A DNA stretch of 62,162 nucleotides, from assembly GCA_030650845.1 (NCBI GenBank), contig JAUSDC010000252.1, positions 1 through 62,162 on the forward strand. The letters run 5' to 3'. The DNA comes from Candidatus Methanoperedens sp. (GTDB taxonomy: Archaea > Halobacteriota > Methanosarcinia > Methanosarcinales > Methanoperedenaceae). This document shows, in pieces, positions 16,538 through 25,146 of the stretch. The number at the start of each line of letters is the position of its first letter. Within the stretch, counting starts at the first letter, position 1. Under the pieces are notes generated by a model. It saw only the letters and a list, made by a program, of their open reading frames with translations. It was not told the DNA's origin and ran no database searches. A program made the position numbers and the translations under genes.

Positions 16538-17695
16538 TTATTCCAGTTCCCGAATGAACTCTGTCAGCCTGCCGCAAGTGACCTTTTTCTTGGCGTCACC
16601 ACATTTTTTGACTTTATCAAGGAGGGTGCACATCTGGTCGTGCGATAGATCATATCCCATTTTCTCAACAACACCCTTGAGAGCCTTACTGCCAGTGTGC
16701 TTGCCAATGATGATCTCCCGCTTTCCCCCAACCATCTCAGGTGAGAACAGTTCATACGTCATCGGGTTTTCAAGGACTGCTGCAACATGTATCCCTGATT
16801 CATGAGCAAAAGCATTTGTGCCCACTATTGGTTTTGTGGGATGGATCGGGATCTCAGAATATTTCTCAACCAGTTTTGATAGCTCCGTAAGCTTGCTGAC
16901 ATCGTATCTATCAATGCCATATTGAACCCGCAGGCTCATCAGAAGTTCTTCAAGCGAGGCATTCCCGCATCTTTCGCCTATCCCATTAACGGTCGTATGG
17001 AGCTGGAAGGCTCCTGCTTCAGCCCCGCTCAGTGTGTTAGCAACTGCCATGCCAAGATCATTGTGGCAGTGGATGCATACCTTTGTTTTCACAACTTTTT
17101 TGATCTCTTTTACAATATATGACGCAGTGCTCGGGTTCAGTATTCCAACTGTGTCTGCTATGCTGACATAGTCAGCACCGTGGTCTTCCGCCGCTTTGAA
17201 GATGGATTTCAGGACATTGATATCGGTTCGCGTGGCATCTTCTGCCGCAAATCTCACTGTCAGACCGTGATCTTTTGCATAGTCAAGCACATCAAGAGCA
17301 CATGATTCCGCCTCTTCGAAGGTCTTATGATACTTATATTTAAGATGAAGGTCTGAAGTGGCGATAAAAATGCTCACGAAATCCACATCGCAGCGCAGTG
17401 CTACATCAATATCCCTTGCGACTGATCTTGCAAGGCAGCATACCCTTGCTTTGAGCCCCATGTGTGCTATCTCTTTTACAATGGCTTCCTCACCCTTTGA
17501 CACCACCGGGAAGCCTGCTTCTATTACCTCCACACCTATACTATCGAGTTTTTCTGCTATGGCTATTTTTTCTTCCCTTGTGAAGACTACCCCCGGTGTC
17601 TGCTCTCCATCCCTTAACGTAACATCGCATATCTCGATATCCTGCGGTTTTGGATTAATGAACTGCATCAGGTCGTTTCTTGAGTATTCGATCAT
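16538..17695 (-). CDS. aksA: Homocitrate synthase, AksA type
   Basis: Condenses 2-oxoacids with acetyl-CoA; in methanogens AksA starts the chain elongation that makes the 7-carbon arm of coenzyme B. The 385-residue protein contains the catalytic start DVTLRDGEQTPG (residues 24-35), the metal-ligand motif HCHNDLGMAVANT near 210-222, and GERCGNASLEELL near 240-252. It has only the short C-terminal extension and not the LeuA regulatory domain of 2-isopropylmalate synthase (about 500 residues), which supports AksA or NifV over LeuA. Coenzyme B use fits a methanogen or methane-oxidising archaeon. The distinction from NifV rests on lineage. Confidence 0.85.
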   Translation of the reverse strand: MIEYSRNDLMQFINPKPQDIEICDVTLRDGEQTPGVVFTREEKIAIAEKLDSIGVEVIEAGFPVVSKGEEAIVKEIAHMGLKARVCCLARSVARDIDVALRCDVDFVSIFIATSDLHLKYKYHKTFEEAESCALDVLDYAKDHGLTVRFAAEDATRTDINVLKSIFKAAEDHGADYVSIADTVGILNPSTASYIVKEIKKVVKTKVCIHCHNDLGMAVANTLSGAEAGAFQLHTTVNGIGERCGNASLEELLMSLRVQYGIDRYDVSKLTELSKLVEKYSEIPIHPTKPIVGTNAFAHESGIHVAAVLENPMTYELFSPEMVGGKREIIIGKHTGSKALKGVVEKMGYDLSHDQMCTLLDKVKKCGDAKKKVTCGRLTEFIRELE

Positions 17696-17882
17696 GGTTT
17701 AATGATTAATAATTGTATATTTGACATTGCTCTCATGCGGTTGGGCTTTAAAATGATTTCGTATTTGTTTCATAAGTAGAGGAAGGATTATCAAGTTCAA
17801 TCCAACGGTTTATTGATGGTATAGACCTATAAAATTCTGCAACATATAATATATAAGTATCATTAAGCTAATATTGAGTCCT

Positions 17883-18515
17883 ATGAGATTTCTTGCACTA
17901 GCAGACCTTCACGGCGATTATTCCCATGTTGAAGCGATATGCGAAGGGGCAGGGGATTTTGATGCAGTATTGATAGCAGGGGATCTAACTGACTTCGGTC
18001 CTGATGAAAAAGCGCTGGAATTGCTTGGGATGTTCAGCAAACCGATACTTGCAGTACCCGGAAATTGCGATAATGTATCGATCTTAAAAATATTGGATGA
18101 AAAAACTATCAGCCTTCATAATTCATTTTATAAATTTGGAGAACTTACGTTCATTGGCCTGGGTGGTTCAAATCCCACTCCATTTAATACCCCCTTTGAA
18201 TTGTCAGAAAAAAGGATCGGTGAATATATAGGGACGTTATTAAGTAAATTAAATACCTGTAAAAAAATTATATTATTATCACATTTTCCGCCTAAAAATA
18301 CAACTGACCGGTTGCCAGTGGGGAATGTTGGCAGCGTTGCCCTGGAGCGTTTCCTGGGACGCTTTGACCTCATTGTATGCGGGCACATCCACGAGGCTCG
18401 CGGTTTAGTACGGGTGAACGGGACGAAGGTAGTAAATCCAGGCCAGGCGTCAAAAGGGCAGGCTGCAATGATAACAATAAACGATGAAATAACAGTCGAG
18501 TTCATAGATGCATGA
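17883..18515 (+). CDS. Calcineurin-like metallophosphoesterase
   Basis: Predicted metal-dependent phosphoesterase, 211 residues. Motifs: DLHGDYSH near residues 8-15, AGDLTDFG near 37-44, GNCDN near 62-66, LLSHFPP near 138-144 and CGHIHEARG near 165-173; together these are the usual two-metal ligands. The family ranges from phosphodiesterases to nucleases, so the substrate is open. I use the ATG at 17883, since the fold begins at once (MRFLALADLHGD); a TTG three codons earlier is the alternative. Its stop overlaps by four bases the start of the CooC-like gene. Confidence 0.86.
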   Translation: MRFLALADLHGDYSHVEAICEGAGDFDAVLIAGDLTDFGPDEKALELLGMFSKPILAVPGNCDNVSILKILDEKTISLHNSFYKFGELTFIGLGGSNPTPFNTPFELSEKRIGEYIGTLLSKLNTCKKIILLSHFPPKNTTDRLPVGNVGSVALERFLGRFDLIVCGHIHEARGLVRVNGTKVVNPGQASKGQAAMITINDEITVEFIDA

Positions 18516-19270
18516 TAAAAATTGCGATTTCTGGTAAAGGGGGCGTCGGGAAGACGACGCTATCTGGCACTCTGGCACGGCTTCTTGCGCGTCGTGGATA
18601 TCAGGTACTTGCAATTGATGCTGACCCGAGCATGAACCTTGCTTCAGCCCTCGGGATAAAAAATCCACCCAGACCCCTGACCGAATTTACTGAACTTATT
18701 GATGAAAGAGCAGGCGGACCTGCAGGTGTTTTCAAATTAAATCCAAAGGTTGATGACATTGTAGAAAAGTTCGGCGTAACTGGTCCTGATAACGTAAAGC
18801 TTCTCGTCCTGGGCACGGTAGAGCGCGGCGGAAGCGGCTGCATGTGTCCAGCAAGCTCTTTTTTGAAAGCGCTTATGCGCCATGTGCTCCTGAAAACCAA
18901 CAGCGTGGTAATTCTTGACATGGAAGCAGGAGTGGAGCATCTTGGGAGGGGCACGACCCGGGGAATAGATATCATGCTTATAGTGGTTGAACCAGGAGCA
19001 AGGTCTATCGAAACTGCAGGAAGGATAGTTGAACTTGCGCGCCAGATCGATATCAAGAAATTCGGGGCTGTGATCAATAAGGCAGGGGGAGAGGTAAAAG
19101 ATATCGAAGATAAACTCAAAAGTTATGGCATAGAGGTGTTTGGCATAATACCATATGATATTTCACTTGTTCAAGCTGACATGGAGAACATGGCTCCGAT
19201 AGATAAGGGCGGACCTGCAGTAGAGGCAATAAAAAATATCTGTGAAAGGGTAACTATGGCACAGGAGTGA
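18512..19270 (+). CDS. cooC: CooC-like nickel-insertion ATPase
   Basis: MinD/ParA-superfamily ATPase that resembles CooC, which supplies nickel to carbon monoxide dehydrogenase. The deviant P-loop GKGGVGKTT is at residues 8-16, with DADPS at 37-41. A CMC metal-binding pair (Cys110, Cys112, in GSGCMCPASS) matches the CXC motif of CooC. VILDMEAGVEHLGRGT is the switch region. At 252 residues it has the expected length. CODH/acetyl-CoA synthase itself is not in the window. The gene is coupled upstream to the phosphoesterase and downstream to radB by four-base overlaps. Confidence 0.85.
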   Translation: MIKIAISGKGGVGKTTLSGTLARLLARRGYQVLAIDADPSMNLASALGIKNPPRPLTEFTELIDERAGGPAGVFKLNPKVDDIVEKFGVTGPDNVKLLVLGTVERGGSGCMCPASSFLKALMRHVLLKTNSVVILDMEAGVEHLGRGTTRGIDIMLIVVEPGARSIETAGRIVELARQIDIKKFGAVINKAGGEVKDIEDKLKSYGIEVFGIIPYDISLVQADMENMAPIDKGGPAVEAIKNICERVTMAQE

Positions 19271-19959
19271 CATACATTCAGAAACAGGAAAGGATGCCCT
19301 GCGAATGCAAATGCATTGACGACCTCCTTGGCGGTGGATTTGAACGGGGTATAGTCACCCAGGTATACGGGGCATCAGGCACAGGAAAGACCAATATCTG
19401 CATCCAGCTTGCTGTATCCACAGTTCAAAGCGGGAAAAAAGTCGTTTTCATTGACACTGAAGGGTTCTCTGCTGAGCGGTTCAGGCAAATAGCAGGAGAG
19501 GATGCCAAAAAGATTGCCGGAGAAATTATCATATATGAACCAGCAAGCCTTGACCAGCAGTATTCTGCCGTACTTGAGCTTGAAAAAATAATGAACGAAA
19601 AGATCGGGCTCATAATCCTTGACTCAGCAGCGCTTTTTTACAGGCTTGGATTATCATCGGATGATTCGAACGATGAGAACATGGCGCTTCGAAGGGAACT
19701 TGTGAACCAGATCGGGCTGCTTCACGGATTAGCCCGGAAATACAATATTTCTGTGGTTATCACAAATCAGGTCTTTAAAGATGTATCTACAGGAGAACTC
19801 TGCCCCATAGGGGGGAACGCACTTGAACATCTCTCAAAGACCATCATCCTTCTTGAAAAGATAGGACCCTCAAAACGAAAAGCAACGCTGCGAAAACACA
19901 GGTCAAAGTGTGAAGGAACGAATTGCGATTTTCTGCTGACTGAAAAAGGCGCAGAATAG
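19267..19959 (+). CDS. radB: DNA repair and recombination protein RadB
   Basis: Archaeal RecA/Rad51 paralogue thought to assist RadA in recombination. It starts from GTG, overlapping the preceding stop. The 230-residue protein has the single RecA core with Walker A GASGTGKT (35-42), VVFIDTEGFSAERF and Walker B LIILDSAALFYRLG, but no N-terminal helix-hairpin-helix domain, which distinguishes RadB from RadA. Its C-terminus (GAE) lies five bases from the converging membrane protein gene. Confidence 0.93.
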   Translation: MTYIQKQERMPCECKCIDDLLGGGFERGIVTQVYGASGTGKTNICIQLAVSTVQSGKKVVFIDTEGFSAERFRQIAGEDAKKIAGEIIIYEPASLDQQYSAVLELEKIMNEKIGLIILDSAALFYRLGLSSDDSNDENMALRRELVNQIGLLHGLARKYNISVVITNQVFKDVSTGELCPIGGNALEHLSKTIILLEKIGPSKRKATLRKHRSKCEGTNCDFLLTEKGAE

Positions 19960-19963
19960 ATTT

Positions 19964-20386
19964 TTACTTTCCACCGCTCATCATTTTTCCAAGGCTTAAA
20001 AGTACGTCCTCTATTTTTTTCTTTAAGGTCTTTGGCGCTTCTTCAGGTTCTATCTGGTCGGTTGATGATATCTCTTTTGAACCTTCAGTGTTGTCTTCGT
20101 CAGTTTTATCCATTAACAGATACCAGGATAAAAGCTCGGAATAGATTATTATCCCAAGAAGTGCAGACCAGAGCATGAGCATCAAATGGATATTATTTAC
20201 TGGCACACCCATATATGAGAACTGAAGAATGGAAAGGAATTGTGATACCGGGTCTGGAAATATAAGGGCAATAACTAGAGGCAGAATTATCATTACAATG
20301 GCGGAGATAATTGGTGATATGTATATTAAAAGTATCAAAATGACCATTGCGTATATGAAAAATAGCAGAAATGAAAGAATATCCAT
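19964..20386 (-). CDS. Membrane protein of unknown function
   Basis: A 140-residue protein with three hydrophobic segments in residues 1-95 and then a charged, Glu/Lys-rich cytoplasmic tail with an amphipathic helix (APKTLKKKIEDVLLSLGKMM). No family recognised. The gene follows the secreted CARD-like gene by one base on the minus strand, so the two are likely expressed together and may act together in the envelope. Its stop converges with radB. Confidence 0.55.
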   Translation of the reverse strand: MDILSFLLFFIYAMVILILLIYISPIISAIVMIILPLVIALIFPDPVSQFLSILQFSYMGVPVNNIHLMLMLWSALLGIIIYSELLSWYLLMDKTDEDNTEGSKEISSTDQIEPEEAPKTLKKKIEDVLLSLGKMMSGGK

Positions 20387-20387
20387 G

Positions 20388-22043
20388 TTACCTCAAAGTC
20401 TTTGTAATTAAATATGCAATAAGAGCTGCACCCGTTACAATACCTGCTATTGCGACAAATGATGATATCATAAACAACACTAAATCAGACGACGCAACAT
20501 TTAAAGGTTTTGTACTTTCACTCGTTTCTTGTTGTGTTCTCTCAACGCTCTTCCCGAATTCAATGGTATTTGATAGTGTTTGCCTTGTGACACCGCGAAT
20601 ATCCAGGTATGAAGCTTGCGCAGCAGGGAGGTTCTCGATCTCTCCCTGTAAATAGTAACTGATCTCAACATTTTCACCGTTCTCAAGCTTTCCCGAAAAT
20701 GTCGTTTCACCGCTTAATACATTATTCCCTGAAGGAATATTATCCCATATCCTGACCTGTGAAGGCCTGTCACCGATATTGGTCGTTACAACTTTGACAA
20801 TAGTATTGCTTTCATTATACTCGATTGATTTTGCCATGGTCAGATAAGGCATATGCATGGTCATTTTTACCCTTTTTGAGGCTGTTGTTCCGTTGTCCGT
20901 TTTGGCAGTGGCAGATGGAAGGAAATAAAGTCCTGGTCTTGAGGGTGTCAAATTATATTCAAGAGTTCTGGAGTTTTTAGGTCCGATATCCAGTTCCCAT
21001 TCAAACGATTTTGCGATCAACTCTTCTGGTATCATATCGCGTATGCTCACGGATCTATTGCTCAGCCCTGAATTGTAAATATACAATTGCACAGGCACAA
21101 TTTCATCATCTGTATCTGCTGGAACGCGCTTTATTATTGCTATTTCAGGGGTTATGGAAACGTCTTTACTCACATCTATAACATGGGAATTACCAGAATA
21201 ATCCCTGACATCAAGCCTGGCATTGATAGTCAATGTAGAATTCATGGGCTGCTGGGTTATTATTGTTTCAAATGTCCTCTTCCCGGAAAAGTCTGTTATA
21301 GAGAAGTTGTCTTGTGATACTTCTGCATTTGGGTTTGTCTCCACCGTTATTCCTATTAAGTTCAATGTAAGATCACTTGTTGCAGTTATTGAAACTTTAA
21401 TCGGTTCATCAGGAAAGTATTCATCCTTATCTGTGTAGATCTGCGCTTTCACATTAGGAAATACCTCTGTTTTGTAATCAGGGAGTTTATTTGTGAAAAA
21501 ATCAATATCTATAAAGCCAGTTCTATTGATATTTGTTAGCCTCATCTTGAAAGTTTCAAAATATCTTTCGTCTCCGGCAAAAAACTCTTCTGTTTTAGTT
21601 CCTGTTTTGTTTGAGATCGTCAGGTTTACCGAGTCCCTGCCGATCGTGTTTATCATAAAAGAATAATTATCGATCGAATAGGATTCACCCCATTTCAACT
21701 GTGCACTTTTTAGGGATCTCCAGAACTCTTTATTTTCAAATTTACTTATAGATATCCATGAATTCCTGCCCCTGATACCGAGGAGGGTTATGCTTATGTT
21801 AGTATATATTTTTATATCGTTCATCCCGAAATTACTGGTTTCTAAAAGCACATTGTTCTCATAGACACTTATCGAGGAAACAGTACCATCCAGGACAGTG
21901 GCTTTAACAAGGTAATTCTCATATGACAGGGATTCATTAAAACCGATAAATCCCGACGACTTTGCAGTCCAGAGAGTATCAGTAGCAGAGGATGAAGGGA
22001 TTAAACATATTAATATTAAACATATTACAATTTTTATATCCAT
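20388..22043 (-). CDS. Secreted repeat protein, CARDB/S-layer-like (paralogue)
   Basis: A 551-residue surface protein of the same design as the one at 9434-11143: a signal peptide (residues 1-20), an N-terminal domain describing an ATDTLWTAKSSGFIGFNES start, several CARD-like beta repeats (around residues 190-290, 300-360 and 395-470), a short linker, and a C-terminal membrane segment with basic end (TGAALIAYLITKTLR). Such proteins decorate or anchor to the archaeal S-layer. It is divergently transcribed from the flaC/D/E-type gene 182 bases away. Function inferred from architecture only. Confidence 0.7.
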   Translation of the reverse strand: MDIKIVICLILICLIPSSSATDTLWTAKSSGFIGFNESLSYENYLVKATVLDGTVSSISVYENNVLLETSNFGMNDIKIYTNISITLLGIRGRNSWISISKFENKEFWRSLKSAQLKWGESYSIDNYSFMINTIGRDSVNLTISNKTGTKTEEFFAGDERYFETFKMRLTNINRTGFIDIDFFTNKLPDYKTEVFPNVKAQIYTDKDEYFPDEPIKVSITATSDLTLNLIGITVETNPNAEVSQDNFSITDFSGKRTFETIITQQPMNSTLTINARLDVRDYSGNSHVIDVSKDVSITPEIAIIKRVPADTDDEIVPVQLYIYNSGLSNRSVSIRDMIPEELIAKSFEWELDIGPKNSRTLEYNLTPSRPGLYFLPSATAKTDNGTTASKRVKMTMHMPYLTMAKSIEYNESNTIVKVVTTNIGDRPSQVRIWDNIPSGNNVLSGETTFSGKLENGENVEISYYLQGEIENLPAAQASYLDIRGVTRQTLSNTIEFGKSVERTQQETSESTKPLNVASSDLVLFMISSFVAIAGIVTGAALIAYLITKTLR

Positions 22044-22225
22044 TATACATTAAATTGAATTCTAATGGTTTAAGCTTTTTCTTGTTTCTCATCATGAGCA
22101 TGAATGACCAGCTATTCCAAATTTATATTATAATAATACACAAATATAATGAAAAATCTCAGAAAGCAGCAAGAATATATATACTTCCAGTAAATATATA
22201 ATAAAACTGTACTAAAGGAGAAAGC

Positions 22226-23422
22226 ATGTTTGAAGATTTGTCAGGTAAATTTGGAAAACTGAAGATGCCTGAAGGTTCACTTATAAAGAAGCTTGAGAGA
22301 ATTAAAAAGAGCTCTGAAACGTCTTATGGAAAGGGGAGCTCACCTACATTATTTCCTGATGTTATAGAACAGCTAAGAAGAGCACCTGAAGAGATATCAA
22401 AAAAGATAGAAGAGGTCGTGAGTGCCAAAACAGAGGCGATTAAAGCCAATTCAGAAGCCGTAAAAAACCTTGAATCCCAGATAAATAAAATAGACCAATC
22501 GATCGGCTCTTCAAAAAAGGATACAGAAGGTTTTAAAAATAGGCTGGATAAGATCGATGAGACTGTCCTGGAACTTTTGTCATTATATGAAGTGGTCTCA
22601 AGTACCGTAAACCCGTTTATCGGTGACAAGAACAACCCGATGAATGAAAAAATTGCAGAGATCGAAAAGAAGATGAATGAGCTTGGTACTAAAAATCCGG
22701 AATTACCTCTTCATCTGATAGAGGATATGGAAAATAAATTCAAAGGTCTTGAGAACAACATAAAGGAGCTTAAAAAGATAGTCGAGTCAAAACCCATAGA
22801 TGAGAATGCCCTTGTTGAAAAAGTTGCTTTAATGGTCTTTGAACAGCTAAAACCGCAGTCAAGACAGAGACCGATATATGGGGGAATGCCGCAGCAGTCA
22901 TACCAGGTACAACAACCCAATCAGGTCCAACAAGCATACCAGGTACAGCAGCCCACACAACAAGCATCCCAGGTACAACAACAGTCACTCCGGGCTCAAC
23001 AACCTCCTTATTATGGAACTGCACAACAGGCCGCTCCCCAGTACTCCGAAGAAGAAGAGGGACAGGGTGTCAGGCTGTCATATCTTGATACCAGACCTGA
23101 AACATCCATAATCCTTCTTAACTGGATAGAGTTCCTTATGGAAAAAGTGGGGCGAAATAATCTGTTCGACGTCCTGGAATATTATATGGAAATTGGGTGG
23201 ATCAGCGAGGATGTAAGCTCCAAGATGATGGCGTACGCAAGCGGGATAGACTATTTTGTGGAAAGACCTTCATGGAAACTTTTGCCTGAAGACCATACAA
23301 AATCCCTTTTATTCATAGAACAGCTCAGGGGAAGGAAAGTCGATAAAATGCTGTTCTCAAGGCTTGAGAGAGATGTTGATAAGATCATCCGCAGCAGCGC
23401 GAGTGAAGTTACAGTACACTGA
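22226..23422 (+). CDS. Archaellum accessory protein, FlaC/FlaD/FlaE type (ArlCDE)
   Basis: Cytoplasmic archaellum component that links the motor to the chemotaxis signal in euryarchaeotes. The first 200 residues are coiled coil, the middle (about 210-275) is a Gln/Pro-rich low-complexity linker with repeated QVQQ units, and residues about 275-398 form the conserved FlaD/E domain (YLDTRPETSIILLNWIEFL and WISEDVSSKMMAYA). The ATG has a clear GGAG ribosome binding site. The gene converges with flaJ rather than being inside the fla operon, which is unusual since FlaC/D/E genes normally precede flaF or flaG. Confidence 0.85.
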   Translation: MFEDLSGKFGKLKMPEGSLIKKLERIKKSSETSYGKGSSPTLFPDVIEQLRRAPEEISKKIEEVVSAKTEAIKANSEAVKNLESQINKIDQSIGSSKKDTEGFKNRLDKIDETVLELLSLYEVVSSTVNPFIGDKNNPMNEKIAEIEKKMNELGTKNPELPLHLIEDMENKFKGLENNIKELKKIVESKPIDENALVEKVALMVFEQLKPQSRQRPIYGGMPQQSYQVQQPNQVQQAYQVQQPTQQASQVQQQSLRAQQPPYYGTAQQAAPQYSEEEEGQGVRLSYLDTRPETSIILLNWIEFLMEKVGRNNLFDVLEYYMEIGWISEDVSSKMMAYASGIDYFVERPSWKLLPEDHTKSLLFIEQLRGRKVDKMLFSRLERDVDKIIRSSASEVTVH

Positions 23423-23438
23423 TATCTTTTTTACATAT

Positions 23439-23493
23439 ATTACTATCATAACCGCTAAAATTACATTATTATTACTAACATAACCGCTAAAAT
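23439..23493. repeat. 23-bp direct repeat between flaC/D/E-type gene and flaJ
   Basis: ATTACTATCATAACCGCTAA (start of copy 1, 23439-23461) is repeated 32 bases on (23471-23493) with one mismatch; ATAACCGCTAAAAT is common to both. It lies in the 73-base gap between converging genes. I see no stem-loop in it. A terminator-related or protein-binding role is possible. Confidence 0.7.
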
Positions 23494-23495
23494 GA

Positions 23496-25139
23496 TCAAG
23501 TCATGCTTGTCATTACAACAAAGGATACCTCTGCCAGAATTGCTGATAGCCAGACCATACCTACAAAGTGAATATAGCAATTGAACAGGCTTCCACCGTC
23601 CACTGCCCTCAAAAGCAGGGATGAAAGTAAAGAGTGACCCACCATCATCGCCATAAGCAGTAATGCCAGGAAATTTATGTCCATTACAGAGCTCAGGGAA
23701 ATGATCGAGGACATTCCAGCCGGAATATCTGCACCCTGAAATATGTTCGTTAGCATCTTGACTATTGCCAGAGTAAGGAACATGGTAAAAGCAATACCCC
23801 CAGTTAACCCGTAAACTTCTCCCAGGAGGCTAGTTGCAAGAGAGTAACGCAGTTTTCTCAATGATACTATGCGCATGAAGTTATCCCCAACTATATCGCC
23901 TATGGCTTCCGGTTTTCCTCCCTTGTCTATTCCCTCAGCGAATATGGTGCCGAACCTTTCGATAAGGTTACTGCCAGTACCTGCCGCGAAATAGTTCCAG
24001 GACATTATCTTATTTATCCTTGTCTCAAGACGCTTGTAAAGTTCATTGATATCAGGTGTCAGGGGACCAAAATCATGATAAGTCAGATTACGAAGAGAAT
24101 CCCTTATAATGCCTCCACGGGCACCTGCAGTGGATCCGAGCGCGCGAACGAATGCTGCGAAATTATCATCCTTTCTCTTTATTAATTCTTCTTCTTTTCT
24201 TGCTAAATAGCCAGTTAATGCAAATGGGGTGAGAGCTACTGCGATCTTTATCGTGATAGGGAGCGGCCCAGCCCATAGCATCAGAACGATCGAAATGAGA
24301 ATAACCCCTATTATCGAAACAGGAAATGACATACGTATTTTCCTGTCAGCCTCGGTTTCAATGCTCAGGGTATGCCATATCTTATCTTTTGGAGACTTGG
24401 ATTTCATGACATAAACAAGGATACCTTCTGCCCCAAGGAAAGTAATAATAGAACCAGCCATCAGGGGACCGGGGTCCATGCCAGTGATTATAGGCATTAT
24501 CAGGGATATCGAAGTAAGAAATATCAGAGCCGTCATCATGGCTACGAATATCTCCTTTGTCATTGAGATCTCTCCAAGTGATTTCTTGTACATGGTGTCG
24601 AATTCGTTCATTACTACCTTCTGCTCTGTCCAGATGAATTGTTCAAAGGGTTCACCCGCCTCGGAAGAGTGCGCAAGCCTGTCAAGAAAATCAGCAAAAA
24701 TCGGGGACGGTGTCCTCTTTGAAATGAACCTGCACGCCTGGGAAAGACTGAAATTCCAGTCGTCCATCAATGAATATATCTTTCCGGTCTCTATTGCAAG
24801 ATAACCATATGCAGCGTTCAATGAAAGCTGGCGGATGACCTCTTTTCGCGCCATGTTCGAGGTTGCAAGAACACCCATATGCGTGATATAATAATGCATG
24901 TTCACTTCTATCTGGCTTCTCTTTGCCCCCATCACGGTCGTTGGATAGAATATTGCCAGTCCAATGAAGAGTACAGGCACAAGTAAAAGCACGTATGTGA
25001 AAACTCCAGTAATAAGGTTCGGGACAAGGAGGAACAGGATGATGGGGAAGAAAATACCCATGAATACGAGAGGGATGGCAAACTTGATGACGTATTGCCG
25101 CTGTGTCATTTCCATGCATTCAAAAGCTTTCTTGAACAT
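23496..25139 (-). CDS. flaJ: Archaellum platform protein FlaJ (ArlJ)
   Basis: Polytopic membrane anchor of the archaellum motor on which the FlaI ATPase acts. The 547-residue protein has about nine hydrophobic segments arranged in the FlaJ/TadC pattern (two near the N-terminus, a cytoplasmic domain, three in the middle, a second cytoplasmic domain with the ARGGIIRDSLRNLTYHDFGP region, then a final membrane cluster). It is the last gene of the fla operon, seven bases after the first flaI-type gene. Confidence 0.93.
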   Translation of the reverse strand: MFKKAFECMEMTQRQYVIKFAIPLVFMGIFFPIILFLLVPNLITGVFTYVLLLVPVLFIGLAIFYPTTVMGAKRSQIEVNMHYYITHMGVLATSNMARKEVIRQLSLNAAYGYLAIETGKIYSLMDDWNFSLSQACRFISKRTPSPIFADFLDRLAHSSEAGEPFEQFIWTEQKVVMNEFDTMYKKSLGEISMTKEIFVAMMTALIFLTSISLIMPIITGMDPGPLMAGSIITFLGAEGILVYVMKSKSPKDKIWHTLSIETEADRKIRMSFPVSIIGVILISIVLMLWAGPLPITIKIAVALTPFALTGYLARKEEELIKRKDDNFAAFVRALGSTAGARGGIIRDSLRNLTYHDFGPLTPDINELYKRLETRINKIMSWNYFAAGTGSNLIERFGTIFAEGIDKGGKPEAIGDIVGDNFMRIVSLRKLRYSLATSLLGEVYGLTGGIAFTMFLTLAIVKMLTNIFQGADIPAGMSSIISLSSVMDINFLALLLMAMMVGHSLLSSLLLRAVDGGSLFNCYIHFVGMVWLSAILAEVSFVVMTSMT

Positions 25140-25146
25140 ATTTCAC

